From positions 1,798,001-1,862,000 of the forward strand of contig CBDBMT010000003.1 of assembly GCA_965207585.1 (NCBI GenBank): DNA of 64,000 nt, in the 5' to 3' direction. Positions 59,338 to 64,000 of the stretch are shown piece after piece. The notes under the pieces are model-generated. The model did no database searches, had not been told where the DNA came from, and worked only from the letters and a program-made list of their open reading frames with translations. Made by a program: the position numbers and the translations under genes. Position 1 is the first letter of the stretch. Each line of letters begins with the position of its first letter. This DNA comes from Bin87 sp965207585. Lineage in GTDB: Bacteria; Chloroflexota; Dehalococcoidia; Lucifugimonadales; UBA3495.

Positions 59338-60441
59338 GTGCACTTCCCCATCGCCGACGCCACGGTATCGCCCCTGCTGCTGGCGCTGCTGGGAATGATC
59401 GTCGGCACCATGACCGGGTTTTTCGGCGTGGGCGGGGGCTTTCTCATCACTGGCGGGCTGCTGGTGCTGGGCGTGCCGACCATCTACGCCGTCGGCACGG
59501 GCCTCCTGATGGTCATGGGCACCGCGATCACCAGCACCCTGCGCCACCGCCGCCTGGGCAACGTCGATATGCGTCTGGCCATCCTGATCGTCTGCGGGAC
59601 CATTCCCGGCGTGTTCGCTGGAGAGCGGGTCAACGCGACGCTGGAACATGCCGGCGTGTCCGGCCCCGTGGTCGGCGCGGTCTATTTCGTGCTGTTGCTG
59701 AGCCTGGGCTCGCTGATGGTGGGGAACTGGATCCGGCAGCTGCGGTACCGTCCGGGTCCCAGGGTCGGCGGCGGACTTCCCGGCTGGTTCCGCAGTGTGC
59801 GTCTCGGTCCGGACCGGCTCCGACTGCCCATGCTGGCGAGCGCGAGATTTTCGGGCGAGGTGAACCTCAGACCCGCCTTTCCCGGAGCCGGTATCGATGA
59901 GATGTCGGCGTTCGTTCCGGTGTTCGCCGGCTTTACAATCGGGTTCGTCGCAGCGTTGCTGGGCGCCGGTGGCGGGTTCCTCCTGATGCCCTTCCTGGTC
60001 TACGGACTGGGCGTCCCGCCAGCCGTTGCCATCGGCACCGACCTGTTCCAGATCATCATCACCGGCAGCCTGGGGGCGTTCCTCTACTCGCTGAGCGGCA
60101 ACGTCGATCCGATGATCGCGGTCATCATGTTCGCGTCGGCCTCCGTCGGCACTCAGCTGGGCGCCCTGGCCACGCGGTTCGTCAACGCCAGCCGGATCCT
60201 CGGGCTGTTCGGCGTCACCGTGCTCAACGCCGGCGTCGCCGTTGGTCTCGGTCAGTTGGCCCGGCTGATTGGATCGGGCGGACTGGAGCAGGTCAGCCAG
60301 GTGTTGTTGCTCGGAGTATCCGGCGCGGTCGCGGTGACGATCCTCACACTGCTGGCGGCAGCGGCGGTTAGCCAGGCGCGGCGCGGCCGACGGCTGTCAG
60401 CGTTGCGCGAGGCGCGGTCGGACAGGCGGCGGGCGGTTTGA
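59338..60441 (+). CDS. TSUP family permease (sulfite exporter TauE/SafE-like)
   Basis: A 367-residue membrane protein with about eight spans and the two TauE/SafE repeats: GMIVGTMTGFFGVGGGFLITGGLLVLGVP (20-48) and the second FTIGFVAALLGAGGGFLLMPFLVYGLGVPPAVAIGTDLFQIIITG. A soluble insertion of about 45 residues lies between the halves. GTG start directly after the small gene. Substrates of the family include sulfite, sulfoacetate and taurine; the substrate here is unknown. Confidence 0.9.
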   Translation: MHFPIADATVSPLLLALLGMIVGTMTGFFGVGGGFLITGGLLVLGVPTIYAVGTGLLMVMGTAITSTLRHRRLGNVDMRLAILIVCGTIPGVFAGERVNATLEHAGVSGPVVGAVYFVLLLSLGSLMVGNWIRQLRYRPGPRVGGGLPGWFRSVRLGPDRLRLPMLASARFSGEVNLRPAFPGAGIDEMSAFVPVFAGFTIGFVAALLGAGGGFLLMPFLVYGLGVPPAVAIGTDLFQIIITGSLGAFLYSLSGNVDPMIAVIMFASASVGTQLGALATRFVNASRILGLFGVTVLNAGVAVGLGQLARLIGSGGLEQVSQVLLLGVSGAVAVTILTLLAAAAVSQARRGRRLSALREARSDRRRAV

Positions 60442-60481
60442 CAGGTCGGCGGCAAAGTTGATAGAATAGAAGCTAAACCTC

Positions 60482-60525
60482 CCCGCCGTCCGGGCCTTGG
60501 CTCGCACTGGCGGGCTTTTTATTTG
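60482..60525 (+). terminator. Intrinsic terminator after the TSUP gene
   Basis: CCCGCC (60482-60487) pairs with GGCGGG (60509-60514), with internal GC pairing, followed by CTTTTTATTT. It stands immediately before the NYN gene start, whose transcription must therefore begin inside or after it, or rely on readthrough. Confidence 0.65.
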
Positions 60526-60531
60526 GGGATA

Positions 60532-61158
60532 ATGGTGGTCAAGCGTGTTGCGGTATTCATCGACTATCAGAACGTGTACCGACGGGCCCGGGAAGCATTT
60601 CACGATCACCGTGTGGACCCATATTGGATGGGGCAGGTAAGTCCAGCCGCGCTTGGCGCACATATTGCCGCGAGGACCAACGACCCTGAGCGGGTGTTGC
60701 ACCAGGTGCGCGTATATCGAGGAATGCCGAGCGGCGCGTCAGATCCCAGGGGCTATGGCGCCGGCCGTCGGCAGGTCGCGGTTTGGAATCGAAATCCTAT
60801 CGTGACGGTTACCACCCGGCCGTTGCGCTACCCTCGGGACTACCCCACATCCCCGCCCCAAGAGAAGGGCATTGACGTTCGGCTGGCTCTGGATTTTGCG
60901 ATGATGGCCGTGCGCGGTGAGTATGACGTCGGGGTCCTGATGTCCAACGACACCGACTTGCGCCCGGCCCTCGAAGAAGTAATGAACTTAGGCGTCCAAA
61001 CCGTTGAGGTCGCTGCATGGGAGCCGCTGCCGGGACGCCAGCGGTACAGGCTCCGTCTGCCGGATACTGCCGCCGATCAGCAACCGCGTTGCCACTGGAT
61101 CGACCATACGAATTACCGGTCAATCCAGGACAACACTAATTACACCCGCTCCAGATAG
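60532..61158 (+). CDS. NYN-domain protein (LabA/DUF88-like)
   Basis: A 208-residue PIN-like NYN nuclease-fold protein. RVAVFIDYQNVYRRARE carries the first conserved Asp and Asn; GIDVRLALDFAMMAVRGEYDVGVLMSNDTDLRPALEEVMNLG holds the remaining acidic residues. Family members act on RNA or serve in envelope and regulatory roles. ATG 60532 follows GGGGATA. It overlaps nothing and converges with aroB, 31 bases apart. Confidence 0.85.
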   Translation: MVVKRVAVFIDYQNVYRRAREAFHDHRVDPYWMGQVSPAALGAHIAARTNDPERVLHQVRVYRGMPSGASDPRGYGAGRRQVAVWNRNPIVTVTTRPLRYPRDYPTSPPQEKGIDVRLALDFAMMAVRGEYDVGVLMSNDTDLRPALEEVMNLGVQTVEVAAWEPLPGRQRYRLRLPDTAADQQPRCHWIDHTNYRSIQDNTNYTRSR

Positions 61159-61189
61159 CGATCTTGGGGCATCACCACCCGGCCAATGA

Positions 61190-62290
61190 CTACTCGATGA
61201 GCCAGGCCAGCGTGTCCTCCACCACTTCGCTGGGAATATCCCGGCGCACGATGGCCCGGCCCACGTCTTCCAGCAGCACCCAGCGGTTGGCGCCGCCGAC
61301 GGTCTTCTTGTCCAGAGACATGGCTCCCCGGACGCCGTCCAGGTCAACGCCCCGGGCGGAGATGGGCAGGTTGAACCGCTCCAGCAGGACGCGCTGGCGT
61401 TCAAGGATGTCGTCGCCGATCATGCCCATCTCCCGTGCAATGCGGCCGGCGCCCATCATGCCGACTGACACGCCCTCGCCGTGCATGAACCGTCCGTACT
61501 CGGTGGACGCCTCCAGCGCGTGACCGATGGTGTGCCCGTAGTTCAGCAGGATGCGGATGCCCAGGGTCTCCCGTTCGTCCTGGCTCACCACGTCGGCCTT
61601 GATGGCCATGCTGCGCCGGATGACCTCGGTGGAGATCTCCGGCTCCACCTCCATCAGCGCCTCGGCGTGCTCTTCGAACACGTCAACCAGTGACGGGTCC
61701 AGGATCAGGCCGTGCTTGATGGCTTCCGCCCACCCCTCGGCGAGTTCCCGCTTGCCCAGCGTGGACAGTGCCTGCACGTCGGCCAGGACCGCCCGGGGCT
61801 GGTAGAAGGCGCCGACCATGTTCTTGGCCTGCGGCAGGTTCACCGCCACCTTGCCGCCGATGGACGCATCCACCATGGCCGCCATGCTGGTCGGCACCTG
61901 CACGAAGGGCACCCCCCGCAGGAAGGTGCTGGCGATGAACCCGCCCAGGTCGCCGGCTACGCCGCCGCCAATGGCGATGATGGGCTGGCCGCGCTCGGCC
62001 CTGAGGCTCACCAGCCACTCGTAGATTTCCTGGGCCTGCTGGAAGGATTTGCTGGTCTCGCCGGCGGGAATGACGAAGCAATGGGCAGCGATGCCGGCGC
62101 GCTGCAGGGCCCACTGGGCGTTTCTGCCGTAGGGCCGCATCACGTTCTCGTCCGTGACGATGTACGCGGTGTTGCCCAACCCGAGTTCCTGGATGTGCTC
62201 GCCCAGACGGTCGATGATGCCCCAGCCGGCGATGACGGGGTAACTGCCCCCGGCGTGATGAACGGTTGCGGCGAGATCGGCGTTGGTCAT
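61190..62290 (-). CDS. aroB: 3-dehydroquinate synthase
   Basis: A 366-residue NAD- and metal-dependent enzyme of the shikimate route (DAHP to 3-dehydroquinate). IAIGGGVAGDLGGFIASTFLRGVPFVQVPTSMAAMVDASIGGKVAVNLPQAKNMVGAFYQPRAV is the conserved core, with metal-ligand His in LNYGHTIGHALE and HGEGVSVGM. Upstream on the same strand are the Fic gene and the end of aroK, so aroK and aroB probably formed one operon before Fic entered. Confidence 0.96.
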   Translation of the reverse strand: MTNADLAATVHHAGGSYPVIAGWGIIDRLGEHIQELGLGNTAYIVTDENVMRPYGRNAQWALQRAGIAAHCFVIPAGETSKSFQQAQEIYEWLVSLRAERGQPIIAIGGGVAGDLGGFIASTFLRGVPFVQVPTSMAAMVDASIGGKVAVNLPQAKNMVGAFYQPRAVLADVQALSTLGKRELAEGWAEAIKHGLILDPSLVDVFEEHAEALMEVEPEISTEVIRRSMAIKADVVSQDERETLGIRILLNYGHTIGHALEASTEYGRFMHGEGVSVGMMGAGRIAREMGMIGDDILERQRVLLERFNLPISARGVDLDGVRGAMSLDKKTVGGANRWVLLEDVGRAIVRRDIPSEVVEDTLAWLIE

Positions 62291-62326
62291 ATGTGAAACT
62301 CCTTTGTTCCAGCCCGCGAGCGTCGT

Positions 62327-63832
62327 TCAGCTAAGATACCCGCTCCATCGCCGGAGCGCGATGGTCAAGCATAGGTCGGTCCATTCTTTGAGGCGCGGAA
62401 GTAAATCGTCCGCATCGCTTTCCCAAGTGAATTTGAAAGGCTCCACGGTACAGTCCATAAACGAGGGGAATTCACCTTCCTCAATCTGGTCTGAAACACC
62501 GTCAGCGTGATGTTCAATGAGTGCGAACGCGGTTGCAGCCATAATGCCTGACAATTGCCGCTCGGTGTGATGCAACGACACCACAAACACGAGGCGCGGC
62601 TGACGCAACACTTTATCCGGCGTCAGCGTGAGCCTGATAAAGAACCTGGCCTCGTTGAAATTTGCCCAATGCCTGGCGTTATTGGCAGTTTGCTCTATCT
62701 GCCGACGATACCAATGTTCCTTGTCTCCCGGTCCCCCCGTGATGACTTGGCAATCGAGTGCTCGCCCGGCTTGCCCCAAGCGTGTAGCAATTTGCCCAGC
62801 CCGTTCTGTTAGAAGAGCCTTGGCATGTTCCTGCAACGCAACGCCAACTGTATTGACCGAGCGCAGTTGATTTTCCCGGTCAGTGTTCCGGTATGCTATT
62901 TGCTCGACGATATGGTCGAGCACCTGCTCAAAAGCGCCTGCTGGTTCAGCGGGTTCCGGTTCACCAAGAGCTTCGAGTATTGTACGCTTTTCCAATCTCA
63001 CCAAAAGGTCAACCAATGGCGCCAGATTGCCACTGTCGGCCCTTTCAAGAGCGTCGATGTAATCAGCCCGATCATCCCTTTTCACGACGATGGGCAAATA
63101 GTCTTCCCGCACCAGGTGCCAGGTCAGCAGAGCGCGGACTACTCTGCCGTTGCCATCCTGGAAAGGGTGGATTTGGGTAAAGCGGTGATGTAACCATGCC
63201 GCTGTCATCAGCGGATGATAGCGGTGGGTGTCGCCTATGTACTGGCGATACCAATCAAGTAGGTTGTCCAGCTCGCTCCCGACCTGTTCCCACGGACAGT
63301 ATTCGGGGATTTCGCCGTCAGGGCGGGTTGGGTTGTTCGGCTGCGTTTTGAATTCGCCGTGGTGTAACCGCGCGTCAAACCATTGGCCGAATTGGTTCAT
63401 TGCCCGGAAAGTGGGCTGGTTCCTAGTGAGTGTCTGGTGAATTTGCCGGATTACGATACCCGTAATCGGCCGTCCAAGCCTAATCTGCTCATAGACTCCG
63501 AGCGCGGTATCTTGATGATCATTCAAAATACCCACGAGTTCTCCGGGCTCTTTATTGGTACCGCTCCGTTCAATAGCCCCTTCGGAAATGCCGTGCATAA
63601 CCAAAGTCTCAGTCATCCCTCGGTCCAGCGTGTATAGTCCTTCAATTATGCCGGTTTCTATCGCCCAGCTTCGGGTTAACCGTTCCAGAAAAGCGTTGTA
63701 CGCAGCAGGATCTAACTCCTCACGAGCCCGTTTGACATTGAGCCACTGCCGCTGCAACGAGTCGATTTCGGAAAAGTCGTAGCCACAATTGCCCGCCAGC
63801 GGGCTGATCGGTTCCCATTTGTAAGCAATCAT
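62327..63832 (-). CDS. Fic family protein (probable AMP transferase)
   Basis: A 501-residue protein. The Fic core motif is HPFQDGNGRV (222-231) and the inhibitory helix before it has TGIIEG (Thr60 to Gly65, [ST]xxxE[GN]), making it a class II, self-inhibited Fic enzyme. The start MIAYKWEPISPLAG, 7 bases after the aroK stop, is preferred to the longer frame from 63976 that overlaps aroK. The C-terminal half (about 290-501) is long and unassigned, with a possible winged-helix or beta part; it is not like the usual short Fic tail. Usually transfers AMP to protein targets. Confidence 0.85.
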   Translation of the reverse strand: MIAYKWEPISPLAGNCGYDFSEIDSLQRQWLNVKRAREELDPAAYNAFLERLTRSWAIETGIIEGLYTLDRGMTETLVMHGISEGAIERSGTNKEPGELVGILNDHQDTALGVYEQIRLGRPITGIVIRQIHQTLTRNQPTFRAMNQFGQWFDARLHHGEFKTQPNNPTRPDGEIPEYCPWEQVGSELDNLLDWYRQYIGDTHRYHPLMTAAWLHHRFTQIHPFQDGNGRVVRALLTWHLVREDYLPIVVKRDDRADYIDALERADSGNLAPLVDLLVRLEKRTILEALGEPEPAEPAGAFEQVLDHIVEQIAYRNTDRENQLRSVNTVGVALQEHAKALLTERAGQIATRLGQAGRALDCQVITGGPGDKEHWYRRQIEQTANNARHWANFNEARFFIRLTLTPDKVLRQPRLVFVVSLHHTERQLSGIMAATAFALIEHHADGVSDQIEEGEFPSFMDCTVEPFKFTWESDADDLLPRLKEWTDLCLTIALRRWSGYLS

Positions 63833-63839
63833 ATCGCTG

Positions 63840-64000
63840 TCAATCGACGGTTCGAGGGGCGGCGGTGACGGCAGTTTCAAATATCCGCAACACCTCGTCC
63901 GCCACCTCCTCGGGAGTGCGGTCGTCGGTGGCGACGGCGTGGTGGGCCAGCGCGTAGGCGGGGGCCCGTTCGTCAAGTAGTTCGCGTATTCGCACCAGCG
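63840..64000 (-). CDS. aroK: Shikimate kinase, C-terminal end (5' part outside window)
   Basis: 53 codons to a TGA at 63840-63842. LVRIRELLDERAPAYALAH followed by HAVATDDRTPEEVADEVLRIFE is the conserved end of AroK (R-x-x-x-Y-x-x-A, then V-x-T-D). The gene continues beyond the right edge; the P-loop is not seen. Together with aroB it marks shikimate-pathway genes either side of the Fic gene. Confidence 0.75.
   Translation of the reverse strand, partial: LVRIRELLDERAPAYALAHHAVATDDRTPEEVADEVLRIFETAVTAAPRTVD

Overview
The window is GC-rich bacterial chromosome. It holds about 62 protein genes, four tRNA genes, one insertion sequence and at least three families of small palindromic repeats. The gene content points to Chloroflexota, most likely a Dehalococcoidia / SAR202-type lineage. 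The clues are four flavin-dependent luciferase-like monooxygenases (LLM) mixed with Rieske, HpaB-like and hydrolase genes, a coenzyme F420 gene (cofE), an HspR-controlled chaperone cluster, and tuf next to rpmG-secE-nusG-rplKAJL. This placement is inferred from gene families; no 16S rRNA gene is present.

Layout. 0-5.2 kb: end of a cyclase-family gene, hsp20 facing dnaJ(cbpA)-hspR-clp across a shared promoter region. 5.2-6.8 kb: AT-richer patch with an orphan HigA-type antitoxin and a stand-alone HsdR-N-like nuclease-fold gene. 6.8-13.6 kb: cofactor and metabolic genes (cofE, bluB, a ThDP enzyme, an isochorismatase-type hydrolase, a retropepsin-like protein, a DUF885 protein). 13.6-16.6 kb: a Zn-ribbon DNA methylase downstream of a PD-(D/E)XK protein, a candidate restriction-modification module. 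16.6-23.5 kb: EthD and SDR genes, then the translation operon read right to left (tRNA-Thr, tRNA-Tyr, tRNA-Thr, tuf, rpmG, secE, nusG, rplK, rplA, rplJ, rplL) with an attenuator before rplJ. 23.5-30.5 kb: glutamine-synthetase-like gene, tRNA-Gly, alpha-carbonic anhydrase, a PanE-like reductase, two PaREP1/HEPN-like paralogues and serA. 30.6-35.4 kb: LLM, Uma2, LLM, alpha/beta hydrolase and Uma2 on one strand. 35.4-41.4 kb: a beta-propeller membrane protein and a peptide-type ABC transporter (two permeases and a lipoprotein binding protein, no ATPases). 41.4-44.5 kb: a PQQ-type sugar dehydrogenase lipoprotein gene broken by a frameshift and by a 1460 bp IS with a visible target duplication. 44.5-55.2 kb: an oxygenase-rich catabolic stretch (two LLM, hydrolase, Rieske alpha and beta, HpaB-like, VOC, RidA, PNPOx-like, Gfo/Idh/MocA) with a damaged VapBC pair. 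55.2-64 kb: glycine-betaine-type permease and ATPase, tgt, a TSUP permease, a NYN-domain protein, aroB, a Fic protein and the end of aroK.

Two repeat families occupy different parts of the window. Family A (core ATTCCGGCGAAAGCCGGAAT, often in facing pairs) lies between 2 and 27 kb, including inside the ribosomal-protein and tRNA operons. Family B (85-112 bp elements with 15-17 bp terminal inverted repeats that read TCAGAATCAGGATT or close variants) occurs four times, only between 41 and 54 kb, around the accessory catabolic genes. The most interesting leads are the methylase/nuclease pair, the Family B elements, the IS-broken dehydrogenase, the three PaREP1/HEPN-like paralogues and the oxygenase island.
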